64,000 nt of DNA, taken from contig NZ_JAKUJY010000013.1 of the NCBI RefSeq assembly GCF_022664535.1, forward strand, positions 52,550-116,549, read 5' to 3'. The translations under genes were made by a program, and so were the position numbers. Source of the DNA: Sphingobium trunci. Lineage in GTDB: Bacteria > Pseudomonadota > Alphaproteobacteria > Sphingomonadales > Sphingomonadaceae. Positions within the stretch are counted from its first letter, which is position 1; each line of letters starts with the position of its first letter. Positions 54,297 through 63,824 of the stretch are shown here, one piece after another. Below the pieces are notes generated by a model that did no database searches, had not been told where the DNA came from, and saw only the letters and a list, made by a program, of their open reading frames with translations.

Positions 54297-55714
54297 TCCG
54301 CCTGCGCCGCCGCCTGCGCTTCTGGCTGATCCCCGGCCTGCTGGCTGGGGCCGGGCTGCTGCTGGCAGGCGTCAATGCGCTCAATCCGGCGCGCGCCGCC
54401 GCCGACCCCGCGCAGGGCGACGGCGCGGTTAGCGAAATCAGCTATGATCTCGCGCCCATGGGCAGCATCGCGGTCTACCGCCCGTCCGCCTTGCCCAAGG
54501 GCGTGGTGATCGCCCTATCCGGCCGCGAGGGATGGGACGATGCCAGCGCCGGTTTCGCCCGCCGACTTGCCGCGCGCGGCGCGCTGGTGGCGGGGATCTC
54601 CACCCCCGACTTTCTGAAGGCGCTCAACGCGTCGAAGCGTTGCATGAATCCCAATTACGGCATCATCGGCCTCGCCCGCGACCTGCAGCATCGGCTCGAC
54701 ATGCCGATGTATCGCAAGCCGGTCCTGCTGGGGCGCGGCGAGGGTGCGGCGCTGGCCTATGCCGCGCTCGCGTCCGGGCCGAACGGCGCCTATGCCGCGG
54801 TGCTGTCGGACGATTTCACCCCGATCCTGCCCGGCGCGCGCGCCTGGTGCCGTTCCGGCAGCCTGAAGCTCGCATCGATCCGGCGCCCCTACCGGGGGTG
54901 GGCCTTCGCCCCCAGCCATCAGCTCCCCTCGCCCTGGGTCGCGCTGACCGACGGCAGGCACAAGCGGCTCGCGGCCTTCGTGACCCGGACCGGCAGCGGC
55001 AAGCTGCTGTCCCGGACGGCGGAGCAGGGTGACGCCGCATTGCTCTCGCAGGTCCAGCCCTGGCTTACCCCGATGATGGGCAGCGTCGCCCTTCCCGCTG
55101 ACCTGCCCATCACCATCGTCGACGATCCCGCCGCGCCGCGCACCGACCTGATGGCGGTGATCTATTCGGGCGATGGCGGCTGGGTCGGGCTGGACAAGGA
55201 TGTGGCGGCGCAGCTCGCCCATGCGGGTATTCCGGTCGTCGGCGTGGACAGCCTGTCCTATTTCTGGAGCCAGCGCACCCCGCGGGGAGCCGCCGTCGAC
55301 CTCTCCGCCATCATCCGGGGCTATTCGCAGCACTGGCAGCGGCGCAAGGTGCTGCTGGTGGGATATAGTTTCGGCGCGGACGTCCTGCCCTATATCGTCG
55401 GCAACCTGCCACCGCCGTTGCGCGCGCGGGTGGAGAGGATGTCGATGCTGGGCCTCAGCCCGTCCGCCGATTTCCAGTTCCATCTGTCGAGCTGGTTCGA
55501 CATGGATTCGACCCGCCAATATCCGACGGTCCCGGCGATCACGCGGCTGCGCGGCCTTTCCATGCTCTGCGTCAAGGGCACCCAGGAAAATGACAGCGCC
55601 TGCCCGTCCATCCCCGCCGGACTGGCGGAAGTGGCGGTGGTGCCGGGCGGCCATCATTTCGACCGCAACGCGCCGTTGCTGGTCAACCGGATGCTGCGGG
55701 GGCTGGTCATATGA
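54293..55714 (+). CDS. acvB: AcvB/VirJ-family lysyl-phosphatidylglycerol hydrolase candidate
   Basis: A 473-residue exported protein with signal MIRLRRRLRFWLIPGLLAGA and a two-part body. The first half (GVVIALSGREGWDDASAG, then STPDFLKALN) is a degenerate VirJ-like domain. The second half is a complete VirJ domain: MAVIYSGDGGWVGLDKDVA, then GIPVVGVDSLSYFWSQRTP, the nucleophile in LVGYSFGADVLPYI (GYSFG) and a terminal His in VVPGGHHFDRNA. AcvB of Agrobacterium is reported as a lysyl-phosphatidylglycerol hydrolase encoded with LpiA/MprF; here mprF follows 15 bases later. Periplasmic. Confidence 0.88.
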   Translation: MIRLRRRLRFWLIPGLLAGAGLLLAGVNALNPARAAADPAQGDGAVSEISYDLAPMGSIAVYRPSALPKGVVIALSGREGWDDASAGFARRLAARGALVAGISTPDFLKALNASKRCMNPNYGIIGLARDLQHRLDMPMYRKPVLLGRGEGAALAYAALASGPNGAYAAVLSDDFTPILPGARAWCRSGSLKLASIRRPYRGWAFAPSHQLPSPWVALTDGRHKRLAAFVTRTGSGKLLSRTAEQGDAALLSQVQPWLTPMMGSVALPADLPITIVDDPAAPRTDLMAVIYSGDGGWVGLDKDVAAQLAHAGIPVVGVDSLSYFWSQRTPRGAAVDLSAIIRGYSQHWQRRKVLLVGYSFGADVLPYIVGNLPPPLRARVERMSMLGLSPSADFQFHLSSWFDMDSTRQYPTVPAITRLRGLSMLCVKGTQENDSACPSIPAGLAEVAVVPGGHHFDRNAPLLVNRMLRGLVI

Positions 55715-55729
55715 GGGGGGACTGGTGAC

Positions 55730-58384
55730 ATGAAGCTACAGGACTGGGCCAGGGCGAACAGGGGTGCGCTGACCCTCGTGGTCATGCTCACCGTCGCGGC
55801 GCTGGGGCTGGCGGCGCTGCACGGCCTGCTGGCGCAGGTGCGGCTGCGCGACATCCGCCAGGCGGTCCATGCGATCGCGGGCTGGCGCCTCGCCGTCGCG
55901 CTGGCGCTGACGGCCGCAAGCTATGTCGCGCTCACCTTCTACGACTATGTGGCGCTGCGGATCGTCGGCCGTCCCTTGCCCTGGCGGACGGCGGCGCTGG
56001 CCTCTTTCTGCAGCTACACGCTCAGCCACAATCTCGGCCTCTCGCTGCTGACGGGCGGGTCGGCCCGCTATCGCATCTATACGGCGGCGGGACTGGAAGG
56101 GGGCGACATCGCCCGCATCATCGCCTCGGCGGGCCTGTCCTTCTGGGGCGGGGTGTTCGTGCTCGCGGGCGCGCTGATGCTAGTCCATCCCGCCGACATC
56201 GCGATCATGGACGTCAGCCTGGGCCTGCCCGTGCAGCGCGTCGTGGGCGGCATCATCCTGCTGGCGGCGGCGGGCCTGATCGCCGCCACCGGCCGGGAGG
56301 GGCGGGCGCCGCGCCTGTTCGGCTGGACGCTTGCCCTGCCCACGCGCGGTCAGGCGCTGGCGCAGATCGGCGTCGCCTCCATCGATCTCGCCGCCGCCAG
56401 TGCCGCGTTGTTCATCCTCGTGCCGGGGATCGCGCCTGCCCTCTATCCCACGCTGTTCCTGGCCTATGCGCTGGCGATCATCGTCACGCTGGTCAGCCAT
56501 GTGCCGGGCGGCATCGGCATCTTCGAGGCGGTGATCGTCGCGACCCTGCCCGATGTCGACCGGCCCAGCCTGCTCGCCGCGCTGATCGCCTATCGCCTGA
56601 TCTATTATATGATCCCGCTGCTGCTGGGCGTTGTCGCCATCGCACTGCATGAGGGCAATGGCTGGCGCCGCCCCGTCAGCCGCGTGCTCGACGGCGCGCA
56701 GTCGGCCGCGTCGGGCATGGCGCCGCTGATGCTGTCCCTACTGGTGGCGGTGGGCGGCATCATCCTGCTGGTTTCCGGCGCGCTGCCGGGCATCCCGCAA
56801 CGCCTGCACATGGTCACCAGCCTGCTGCCCATGCCCTTCGTCGAGGCCTCCCATTTCGCGGCGAGCGTCGTCGGAACCCTGTTGATCCTGCTCGCTTCCG
56901 GTCTCTACCGCCGGCTGGACGCGGCCTTCTGGATGACCCGCTGCCTGCTGCTCGCGGGCGCCGTCTTCTCGCTGATCAAGGGCCTCGATTATGAGGAGGC
57001 GACGGCGCTGATCGTCATCGCCGCGCTGCTGCAATGGACGCGCGGCGCCTTCTATCGCCGCACCCGCTTCACCGCCGAGGCGCTGACCCCGGCCTGGGTG
57101 GCGACGCTGGCGGTGGCGGTGGGGCTGTCGCTCTGGATCGGCTTCTTCGCCTACAAGCATGTCGAATATCAGAATGACCTGTGGTGGCATTTCGGACCCA
57201 AGGCCAACGCCGCCCGCTTCCTGCGCGCCGGACTGGCAAGCGCGATCCTGGTCGTCGCCGCCGCCTTCTGGCGCATGTTCCGCCCTGCAACGCCCCTGCG
57301 CCGCACCGACCGGCCCTCCACCATGGCGAGCCCCGATGCGCTCGCGCTGGCGGAGCGGACCGACGCCTTGCTGGCGACGACCGGCGACAAGCTGTTCCTG
57401 ACCTCGCCCACCGGCCGGGCCTTCCTGATGTATCAGGTTCAGGGGCATAGCTGGATCGTGATGGGCGACCCCGTCGGCGACCGGGAGGAATGGCCCGAGC
57501 TGCTCTGGCAGTTGCGCGAAATGGCCGATGCCGAACAGGGCAGGCTGCTGCTCTACCAGCTCAGCCTCGATGCCCTGCCGCTGGCCATCGACATGGGTCT
57601 TGCCATCCTCAAATATGGCGAGGAGGCGCGCGTCGACCTTCATCAATTCACGCTGGACGGCCCCGACGCCCGGCCGCTGCGCTATGCCGAGCGCCGCGCG
57701 GTGCGGGAAGGGGCGAGCTTCGAGATCGTCCCCGCCGCGCGGGTGCCGCTGCTGCTGGACGAGCTGGAACATATCTCCGACCAGTGGCTCGCCGCCAAGG
57801 GCCATGGCGAAAAGGCCTTCAGCGTCGGCCGCTTCGACTCCGCCTATATCGCCGCCTGCGACTGCGCCGTGGTGCGGCAGGAGGGGCGGATCGTCGCCTT
57901 CGCCAATATCTGGGCGACCGCCAATCACCGCGAGCTATCGGTCGACCTGATGCGGCATGCATCGGAAACGCCCTATGGCACGATGGATTATCTGTTCATC
58001 CACCTGATGCTGTGGGGCCGAAGCCAGGGCTATGACTGGTTCACCCTGGGCCTTGCACCCCTGTCGGGGCTGGAAGCGCGGCGGCTGTCCCCGCTCTGGG
58101 CCAAGGCGGGCGCCTTCTTCTTCCGCCATGGCGAGAGCTTCTACGGCTTTGAGGGGCTGCGCGCCTACAAGGAAAAATTCGGGCCGCGCTGGGACCCGCG
58201 CTTCATCGCCGGCCCGCGCGGCATTTCCCTGTCCCGCGCGATGATCGACCTGCAGAAGCTGGTGGGCGGCGGGCCGGGCAGCGCGGCGACCCGAACGCGC
58301 CGGCGCCACTCGGTCGCAACTCCCGCGCCGGACAAGGCCGGTGAAGACGGGGCGCGGACCAGACTTCTCGACATGGCGGAATGA
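55730..58384 (+). CDS. mprF: Bifunctional lysylphosphatidylglycerol flippase/synthetase MprF
   Basis: An 884-residue membrane enzyme that adds lysine (or another aminoacyl group) to phosphatidylglycerol and flips it outward. The N-terminal about 530 residues are membrane helices of the flippase part (AHNLGLSLLTG-like SHNLGLSLLTGGSARYRIYT, VSHVPGGIGIFEAVIVATLP). The C-terminal synthase (DUF2156/GNAT-like) holds FLTSPTGRAFLMYQVQGHSW, KYGEEARVDLHQFTLDGPDA, SVGRFDSAYIAACDCAVV and TLGLAPLSGLEARR. Length is near the family norm. Its product counters cationic peptides and acid. It follows acvB, whose product would remove the same lipid. Confidence 0.93.
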   Translation: MKLQDWARANRGALTLVVMLTVAALGLAALHGLLAQVRLRDIRQAVHAIAGWRLAVALALTAASYVALTFYDYVALRIVGRPLPWRTAALASFCSYTLSHNLGLSLLTGGSARYRIYTAAGLEGGDIARIIASAGLSFWGGVFVLAGALMLVHPADIAIMDVSLGLPVQRVVGGIILLAAAGLIAATGREGRAPRLFGWTLALPTRGQALAQIGVASIDLAAASAALFILVPGIAPALYPTLFLAYALAIIVTLVSHVPGGIGIFEAVIVATLPDVDRPSLLAALIAYRLIYYMIPLLLGVVAIALHEGNGWRRPVSRVLDGAQSAASGMAPLMLSLLVAVGGIILLVSGALPGIPQRLHMVTSLLPMPFVEASHFAASVVGTLLILLASGLYRRLDAAFWMTRCLLLAGAVFSLIKGLDYEEATALIVIAALLQWTRGAFYRRTRFTAEALTPAWVATLAVAVGLSLWIGFFAYKHVEYQNDLWWHFGPKANAARFLRAGLASAILVVAAAFWRMFRPATPLRRTDRPSTMASPDALALAERTDALLATTGDKLFLTSPTGRAFLMYQVQGHSWIVMGDPVGDREEWPELLWQLREMADAEQGRLLLYQLSLDALPLAIDMGLAILKYGEEARVDLHQFTLDGPDARPLRYAERRAVREGASFEIVPAARVPLLLDELEHISDQWLAAKGHGEKAFSVGRFDSAYIAACDCAVVRQEGRIVAFANIWATANHRELSVDLMRHASETPYGTMDYLFIHLMLWGRSQGYDWFTLGLAPLSGLEARRLSPLWAKAGAFFFRHGESFYGFEGLRAYKEKFGPRWDPRFIAGPRGISLSRAMIDLQKLVGGGPGSAATRTRRRHSVATPAPDKAGEDGARTRLLDMAE

Positions 58385-58481
58385 CGAAGAGGGGGAAAGC
58401 GGACATTCTCATATCCTCTCCCCTTGTCGGAGAGGGATAGCCGGGTAATCGCCACAACCCGCCTTGATCCGGAAAAGTTGA

Positions 58482-58510
58482 AGCCCGGTCCCGCTTGCAC
58501 GGGCCGGGCC
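58482..58510. terminator. GC hairpin between mprF and rpoZ
   Basis: GCCCGGTCCCG pairs with CGGGCCGGGC with one bulge, between convergent mprF and rpoZ. No clear T-run. Confidence 0.45.
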
Positions 58511-58540
58511 TCATTCCCTCTCCAAACTGGTCGGGCCGGA

Positions 58541-58885
58541 TCAGCCGTCGTAATCGCCGCCGATATTCTGGTTACGCGGCGGGGCGGCGGCGGTCAGGCG
58601 CAGCGCCTCCGCCGACTGGGCGATCGAACCGATCTCGTCCGGCGTATCGTCGTCATCGATCTGCACCTTCTGCAGCGAGGCGACGAGCGAATCATGCAGA
58701 TCCACCGGCAGGATGGTTTCTTCCGCGATCTCGCGCAGGGCGACGACCGGATTCTTGTCGCGGTCGCGGTCCAGAGTCAGCTCGGCGCCGCCCGAAATCT
58801 CACGGGCGCGCTGCGCGGCAAGCAGAACGAGGTCAAAACGGTTGGTAACCTTGTCGACGCAATCTTCGACGGTAACGCGGGCCAA
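58541..58885 (-). CDS. rpoZ: RNA polymerase omega subunit
   Basis: The 114-residue omega subunit that helps assemble beta' into RNA polymerase. The family core is plain: [20 protein letters not shown], then [20 protein letters not shown] and [15 protein letters not shown]. The start is TTG 58885, giving the standard [10 protein letters not shown]-terminus, with AGGAG eight bases upstream; a second TTG at 58903 lacks this. C-terminal acidic extension ([12 protein letters not shown]) is common in alphaproteobacteria. Confidence 0.95.
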   Translation of the reverse strand: MARVTVEDCVDKVTNRFDLVLLAAQRAREISGGAELTLDRDRDKNPVVALREIAEETILPVDLHDSLVASLQKVQIDDDDTPDEIGSIAQSAEALRLTAAAPPRNQNIGGDYDG

Positions 58886-58973
58886 GCGGGCGCTCCTGAA
58901 CAACCAATGAAAAGTCGTGAAATGCGCGCCTAACAGCGTGAACGTGGAGAGTCAATGAAAAGCCCATAAAGTC

Positions 58974-60209
58974 ATGGCGAGCCGCCCCGAATGCGGGCAT
59001 GAACGGAACATGGCGACGATCCGGCAGGCAGAGGCGCATCAGGGCGAGGGCGGGATCGGCCTGTCGCTGCACGGCAACCGACTGCGCGTGATCGAGACGG
59101 GTCCGGGGCTGCGCCAGACGCTGGTCGAGCTGATCGACGGCGCGCAGGCCAGCCTGAAGCTTTATTATTATATCTTCGCGGGCGACGGCAGCGGACGGCT
59201 GATCCTCGACCGGCTGGTCGCGGCGCGGGCGCGCGGCGTGGCGGTCACGCTGATGATCGACGCCTTCGGATCGGCCGACACGCCGGTCCATTTCTTCGAC
59301 CCCCTGGTGGCGGCGGGGGGCCATTTCGGCCGTTTCGGGGCGCGGCGTTCCACCCGCTATCTGATCCGCAACCACCAGAAGCTGGCCATCGCAGACGACC
59401 GGCGGCTGCTGATGGGCGGCTTCAATGTCGAGGATGATTATTTCGGGGTTCCGCCGGAGGATTGCTGGCATGATCTCGGCCTGCTGGTCGAAGGGCCGCA
59501 GGTGCAGGCGATGACCAGCTGGTACGGCCAGCTCTGGCGCTGGGTCTCGACGCGCGGGCAGCGCTTTCGCACGCTGCGCCGGATGGTGCGCAACTGGCGG
59601 CAGCCCCACCATGATGCGGACGGGCCGATGCGCTGGGTGATCGGCGGCCCGACCCGCCGCCTCAGCCCCTGGGCGCAGATGGTGAAGCATGATCTGGAAC
59701 GGGCCGGGCGGCTGGACATGGTGGCGGCCTATTTCTCGCCCGGGCGGGGGATGCTGAAGCGGATCGCGACCGCGGCGCGGCGGCAGGGCGCGCGGCTGAT
59801 CCTGCCGTCCCGGTCCGACAATGGCGCCACCGTCGCGGCGGCGCGGCTGCTCTATGGCCCCTTGCTCAAGCGCGGGGTCGAGATTTTCGAATATCAGTCC
59901 TGCAAGCTGCACATGAAGCTGATCGTGGTGGACGATGCGGTCTATATCGGCTCGGCCAATTTCGACATGCGCAGCCTGTTCCTCAACCTGGAGATCATGT
60001 TGCGGGTCGAGGATGCCGGATTTGCGAGCGCGATGCGCGGCTTCATCGACCGGCGGGCAAAGGAAAGCCGGCAGGTCACGCTGGAAACGCATCGCGCCCA
60101 GCGCAGCCTGCCGACCCTCGTCAAACAGTGGATCAGCTATTTCCTGGTCGGCTTTCTGGATTACACCGTCACCCGGCGCCTCAACTTCCGCAACCCCGAC
60201 GCAGACTAG
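58974..60209 (+). CDS. Phospholipase D-superfamily cardiolipin synthase-like protein
   Basis: A protein of about 400-411 residues with two HKD motifs: NHQKLAIADD (about 137-146) and LHMKLIVVDD (about 310-319), each followed by a glycine-rich GGFN or GSANFD. This is the cardiolipin synthase/PLD transferase layout. No N-terminal membrane helices are present, only a hydrophobic patch near the C-terminus (WISYFLVGFLDYTV). The start is uncertain: ATG 58974 or 59010, neither with a strong ribosome site. It is the second phosphatidylglycerol-using enzyme within 5 kb after mprF. Confidence 0.88.
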   Translation: MASRPECGHERNMATIRQAEAHQGEGGIGLSLHGNRLRVIETGPGLRQTLVELIDGAQASLKLYYYIFAGDGSGRLILDRLVAARARGVAVTLMIDAFGSADTPVHFFDPLVAAGGHFGRFGARRSTRYLIRNHQKLAIADDRRLLMGGFNVEDDYFGVPPEDCWHDLGLLVEGPQVQAMTSWYGQLWRWVSTRGQRFRTLRRMVRNWRQPHHDADGPMRWVIGGPTRRLSPWAQMVKHDLERAGRLDMVAAYFSPGRGMLKRIATAARRQGARLILPSRSDNGATVAAARLLYGPLLKRGVEIFEYQSCKLHMKLIVVDDAVYIGSANFDMRSLFLNLEIMLRVEDAGFASAMRGFIDRRAKESRQVTLETHRAQRSLPTLVKQWISYFLVGFLDYTVTRRLNFRNPDAD

Positions 60210-60242
60210 GGCGCCGACTGAGAAGGGGGCCGGACAGGAAAA

Positions 60243-61061
60243 TCACATCTTGATGGCGTTGCGGAACATCACGAAGGCGATGATGACCAGATAGACGCCG
60301 AAGACCTTCTTGAGCGGCGCGGCGGGCATGGCGTGCGCCACGGCGACGCCCAGCGGCGCGGTCAGGATCGACATGGAGGCGATGGCGAGCGTCGCGGGCA
60401 CATTGACATAGCCCAGCGAACCCCAGGGCAGGCCCGTTTCCTTGAGGCCGATCAGGGCGAAGCCGATCGCGCTGGGGATGGCGATCAGCGTACCGATGCC
60501 CGAAGCCGTGGCGATGGCGCGGTGGATCGACCGGCCGCACAGCGTCATCACCATGATCGCGATGGTGCCGCCGCCAATGCCCAGCAGCGCGGAGAAGGTG
60601 CCAAGCCCCCCGGCAATGCCGACCCGGGCGATGCCCGATGGCATGGTGTCGCTGATCACCTTGCCGCCGACCCGGGGCAGCAGGAAGTTCAGCGACATCA
60701 GGAACACGCCGATCGCGAAGATCATGGTCAGGATATGGCCGTCGACATGGCCCGCCAGCAGCACGCCTGCGCCGTCGCCCAGGATGATCCACGGCGCCCA
60801 TGTCTTGAGCACCTCGAATTCCACCGCCCCGCGCTTGGCATGGGCCAGGAGCGAACGGATCGACGTCACGATGATCGTCGCCGCCGACGTGCCGATCGCG
60901 ACATGGGCGATGGCATCATGGGTGCCGCCCAGCAGCGGCAGCACCACGAACAGCGCGGGCACGACCACGAAGCCGCCGCCAATGCCGAAGATTCCCGCCG
61001 CAAAGCCCGCGAACAGCCCGGCGCCCAGCATGGCGGCCAGGGGAATGAGCCAGCTCATCAT
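60243..61061 (-). CDS. TauE/SafE-family anion exporter
   Basis: A 272-residue inner-membrane permease. Two repeats of the family signature are visible: GFAAGIFGIGGGFVVVPALF near residue 17 and LGTFSALLGIGGGTIAIMVM near 152, each in a four-helix half. Members move sulfite, sulfonates or other organosulfur anions. ATG 61061 is chosen, with AGGG eight bases upstream; ATG 61073 and TTG 61076 are open. The neighbours give no hint of the cargo. Confidence 0.9.
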   Translation of the reverse strand: MMSWLIPLAAMLGAGLFAGFAAGIFGIGGGFVVVPALFVVLPLLGGTHDAIAHVAIGTSAATIIVTSIRSLLAHAKRGAVEFEVLKTWAPWIILGDGAGVLLAGHVDGHILTMIFAIGVFLMSLNFLLPRVGGKVISDTMPSGIARVGIAGGLGTFSALLGIGGGTIAIMVMTLCGRSIHRAIATASGIGTLIAIPSAIGFALIGLKETGLPWGSLGYVNVPATLAIASMSILTAPLGVAVAHAMPAAPLKKVFGVYLVIIAFVMFRNAIKM

Positions 61062-61200
61062 GTCGCCCTGCATCAACCCTGTCCCCCTGCCGGTGCCCGA
61101 AGGGCCATGCTGGAGGAAATGCCTTGCGGGGGCAAGGCGGCGGAAGCTGTATGATCGACCATGACGGAAACCATGCCTCTCTTCGGCGAAACGAGCGAAA

Positions 61201-61221
61201 AGGGGCGATCAACGGCCCCCT
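61201..61221 (-). terminator. Intrinsic terminator downstream of ald
   Basis: On the minus strand GGGGGC, loop CGTTGATC and GCCCCT are followed by TTTC, 125 bases after the ald stop. The stretch between ald and the TauE gene contains no convincing gene. Confidence 0.65.
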
Positions 61222-61345
61222 ATCCCGCGAGACGAACGAGTGCGCAGAACCCGCAAGCCCCGCGCAACATTGTGGCGATGAAGCAGATGCGCGAACCAAT
61301 GCATCATACATCCTCCCCATCGCAAAGGGGAACATGCCCCGCCGG

Positions 61346-62464
61346 TCAGGTTGCGACAGCCTGCCCCGCCGGAGTGTAAGGCAGGCCCAACGCCTCCGCC
61401 ACGGCGCGATAGGTGATCCGCCCATCCCACACATTGAGCCCGTCGAGCAGATGCGGGTCGGCCCCGAGCGCGTCCTTCCAGCCCATGTCGGCGATCCGCA
61501 ACGCATGGGGCAGGGTCACATTGTTGAGTGCATAGGTGCTGGTCCGCGCCACCGCGCCGGGCATGTTGGCGACGCAATAATGGACGATGCCGTCGACGAT
61601 GTAGGTGGGGTCGTCATGGGTGGTCGGATGGCTGGTCTCGAAACAGCCGCCCTGGTCGATCGCGACATCGACCAGCACCGCGCCCTTCTTCATGGTCTTG
61701 AGCATGTCGGCCGACACCAGCTTGGGCGCCGCCGCGCCGGGGATCAGCACCGCCCCGATCACCAGGTCGGCCTCCGCCACGCATTCCGCCAGATTGGCGC
61801 GGTTGGAAAAGCGCGTCTTGGCCCGCGCCTCGAAATAGATGCCCAGCCGCTCCAGCACTTCCGGGCTGCGGTCGAGAATGGTGACGTCGGCGCCCAGCCC
61901 CGCCGCCATCTGCGCCGCGTTGAAGCCGACCACGCCCCCGCCGATCACCGCCACCCTGGCGGGCAGCACGCCCGGTACCCCGCCCAGCAGCACGCCGCGC
62001 CCGCCATGCACCTTTTCCAGCGCCGTCGCCCCGGCCTGGATCGCCATGCGCCCGGCCACCTGGCTCATGGGCTTGAGCAAAGGCAGCCCGCCATTGCCGT
62101 CCGTCACCGTCTCATAGGCGATGCAGACCGCCCCCGACGCCATCAGGTCGCGCGTCTGTTCCGGGTCGGGCGCCAGATGCAGATAGGTGTAGAGTATCTG
62201 CCCCGGCCGCAGCATCGCCCGCTCCTCCGGCTGCGGCTCCTTGACCTTCACGATCATCCCGGCGGTGGCGAATATCGCCGCAGGCTCCTCGACGATCTCC
62301 GCCCCGGCCCGCGCATAGAGGCTGTCATGCGCGCCGATCCCTTCGCCCGCGCCGCTCTCGACCAGCACGCGATGGCCATGGGCGGTCAGTTCATGCACGC
62401 TCTCCGGAGTCAGCCCGACCCGATATTCGTTATTCTTGATTTCCCTGAGGGTGCCCACGATCAT
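61346..62464 (-). CDS. ald: Alanine dehydrogenase
   Basis: A 372-residue NAD-dependent L-alanine dehydrogenase that interconverts alanine with pyruvate and ammonia. [20 protein letters not shown] is the exact family start with the pyruvate-binding Arg, followed by [11 protein letters not shown] with Lys, YLHLAPD with the catalytic His, and the Rossmann motif [40 protein letters not shown] includes the catalytic Asp. GGAGAGG precedes ATG 62464. Monocistronic by spacing. Confidence 0.97.
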   Translation of the reverse strand: MIVGTLREIKNNEYRVGLTPESVHELTAHGHRVLVESGAGEGIGAHDSLYARAGAEIVEEPAAIFATAGMIVKVKEPQPEERAMLRPGQILYTYLHLAPDPEQTRDLMASGAVCIAYETVTDGNGGLPLLKPMSQVAGRMAIQAGATALEKVHGGRGVLLGGVPGVLPARVAVIGGGVVGFNAAQMAAGLGADVTILDRSPEVLERLGIYFEARAKTRFSNRANLAECVAEADLVIGAVLIPGAAAPKLVSADMLKTMKKGAVLVDVAIDQGGCFETSHPTTHDDPTYIVDGIVHYCVANMPGAVARTSTYALNNVTLPHALRIADMGWKDALGADPHLLDGLNVWDGRITYRAVAEALGLPYTPAGQAVAT

Positions 62465-62526
62465 GACCCATCCTCTCCATTGTGATCTCCATGATCCTAG
62501 ATGGGGATTGTTCCGTCATTTGCCCA

Positions 62527-63420
62527 TCAGGGCTGGATCCGCACCGGCACGGGCGCATTGCACAGCTCGACCCCGCCCGCTGGCCGGTCGTAGAAATCAT
62601 CCTTCCGGTTCGCCCGCAGCCGCAGATAGTCGGCAAAGCTCTGCGAGGTGACGTCCATCACCTGGAACCGGGGCCGCTCTGCCTCCGGCAGGTCGCTCGC
62701 CATCCGCGCCGACACGATCGCCAGGGGTTTTTCCGAGGGCGTGTAAAAGCCCAGCTCCCCCGATCCGCGCGGCAGGCTGGCCAGCAGGCTGATGCCCTCG
62801 ATCACGCGCCCGACGACGGCGATATTGCGGTCGAGCTGCCGCGGCGCCTGCCCGATCACCGCATAGAGTTCCGCGCCGGTTCCCGCATCGGGCGACAGGT
62901 TCCGCGCCACGCCCACCATGCCATAGCAATGCGGCAGCCAGATCGACGCGTCGTCCATCCCCACCGGCCAGCCGTCGACGAAACCCGTCCTGGGCGCATA
63001 GGCATCGGGATAGGGCAGGGGAATGACGGCCTGCCCCGCAGCGGCCAAGGGCTGCGCATAGTCCGGCTTGATGTCGGCGGCGATCCCCGCTGGCAGAGGC
63101 AGTTTCTCGGTCGCGTCGCCCCATTGCGCGACATAATTGTCCTGCACCCGGTAGACGCTCTTGCCATCCCACCAGCCCGCTTTGGCCAGTGCCCGGATGT
63201 TGGCGACATGGGCCGGGGCAAAGCGCGGCGCGAGCTGGATCACGATCCGCCTGCCGCCTTCCACCGTCATGACCAGCAGCGTGTCGGGCGCGACGGCCTG
63301 CCACGCGCTGGCGGGCGCCTGCGCCACGACGGCGGAGGGAGTCCTGGGCGGGGCATCGGCGGCCAGCGCCTGGGAAGCCAGGAAAAGGGCGGGCACAAGG
63401 GTGAGCGGACGGATCGACAT
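62527..63420 (-). CDS. Exported cyclophilin-type peptidyl-prolyl isomerase
   Basis: A 297-residue periplasmic cyclophilin-like protein. Signal MSIRPLTLVPALFLASQALA. The PPIase core is VIQLAPRFAPAHVANIRALA, then WWDGKSVYRVQDNYVAQWGD, and later GTGAELYAVIGQAPRQLDRN with AVVGRVIEGISLL. The catalytic Arg of RVQ is present. An extra insertion and a C-terminal tail make it longer than simple cyclophilins. ATG 63420 fits the signal peptide; ATG 63435 is in frame. Helps fold exported proteins. Confidence 0.88.
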   Translation of the reverse strand: MSIRPLTLVPALFLASQALAADAPPRTPSAVVAQAPASAWQAVAPDTLLVMTVEGGRRIVIQLAPRFAPAHVANIRALAKAGWWDGKSVYRVQDNYVAQWGDATEKLPLPAGIAADIKPDYAQPLAAAGQAVIPLPYPDAYAPRTGFVDGWPVGMDDASIWLPHCYGMVGVARNLSPDAGTGAELYAVIGQAPRQLDRNIAVVGRVIEGISLLASLPRGSGELGFYTPSEKPLAIVSARMASDLPEAERPRFQVMDVTSQSFADYLRLRANRKDDFYDRPAGGVELCNAPVPVRIQP

Positions 63421-63556
63421 GGCCCAATCAAGCATCGGGAAAGAGGGAAAGTAAATCCCCTTGCCACGTCGCCCGCGCCGCGATAGGGAGCCGCCTTCCA
63501 GTGCGATTGGGATAAGAACCCGGCCAATGCCGCTTTCAGCGGCGACGGGTTCCTGC

Positions 63557-63647
63557 GGAGCGGTGGCCGAGTGGTCGAAGGCGCTCGCCTGGAAAGTGAG
63601 TATACGTCAAAAGCGTATCGAGGGTTCGAATCCCTCCCGCTCCGCCA
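63557..63647 (+). tRNA. tRNA-Ser (GGA)
   Basis: A 91-base class II tRNA: acceptor GGAGCGG with CCGCTCC, discriminator G, encoded CCA. The anticodon stem CTCGC/GTGAG encloses loop CTGGAAA, giving anticodon GGA at 63591-63593. Long variable arm (TATACGTCAAAAGCGTAT) and normal T-arm. It reads TCC/TCT. The last 29 bases differ from tRNA-Ser(CGA) at one position. An integrase gene starts 178 bases downstream. Confidence 0.97.
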
Positions 63648-63676
63648 TTTACCCATTCATCAGTGTTCATAGTCAA

Positions 63677-63696
63677 CCGCCGAGAGGCGCGGTTTT
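63677..63696 (+). terminator. Terminator of tRNA-Ser(GGA)
   Basis: CCGCC, loop GAGA and GGCGCGG (one bulge) followed by TTTT, 30 bases after the tRNA. Confidence 0.6.
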
Positions 63697-63763
63697 CTGC
63701 GGAAAATAAGGTTTTCTCAGGCCGCCGATGTTCGTTGAAGTTCGCCTCCAATCGCGATAAAAC

Positions 63764-63802
63764 GTGGTGGAAAGTGTGGTGGATTTCATGGGGTGTGGTG
63801 GA
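63764..63802 (+). repeat. Direct repeat GTGGTGGA x3 before integrase
   Basis: GTGGTGGA occurs at 63764, 63776 and 63795. The first two are 12 bases apart, the same spacing as the AATGTGGGA pair before the first integrase. Likely arm-type integrase binding sites. Confidence 0.5.
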
Positions 63803-63824
63803 ACATGCCCCGTCGAGGTGAGGC

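Noticed and set aside
61161..61379. 72-codon plus-strand frame between TauE and ald genes
   Set aside because: Runs through the terminator and the ald 3' end, no ribosome site, no domain.
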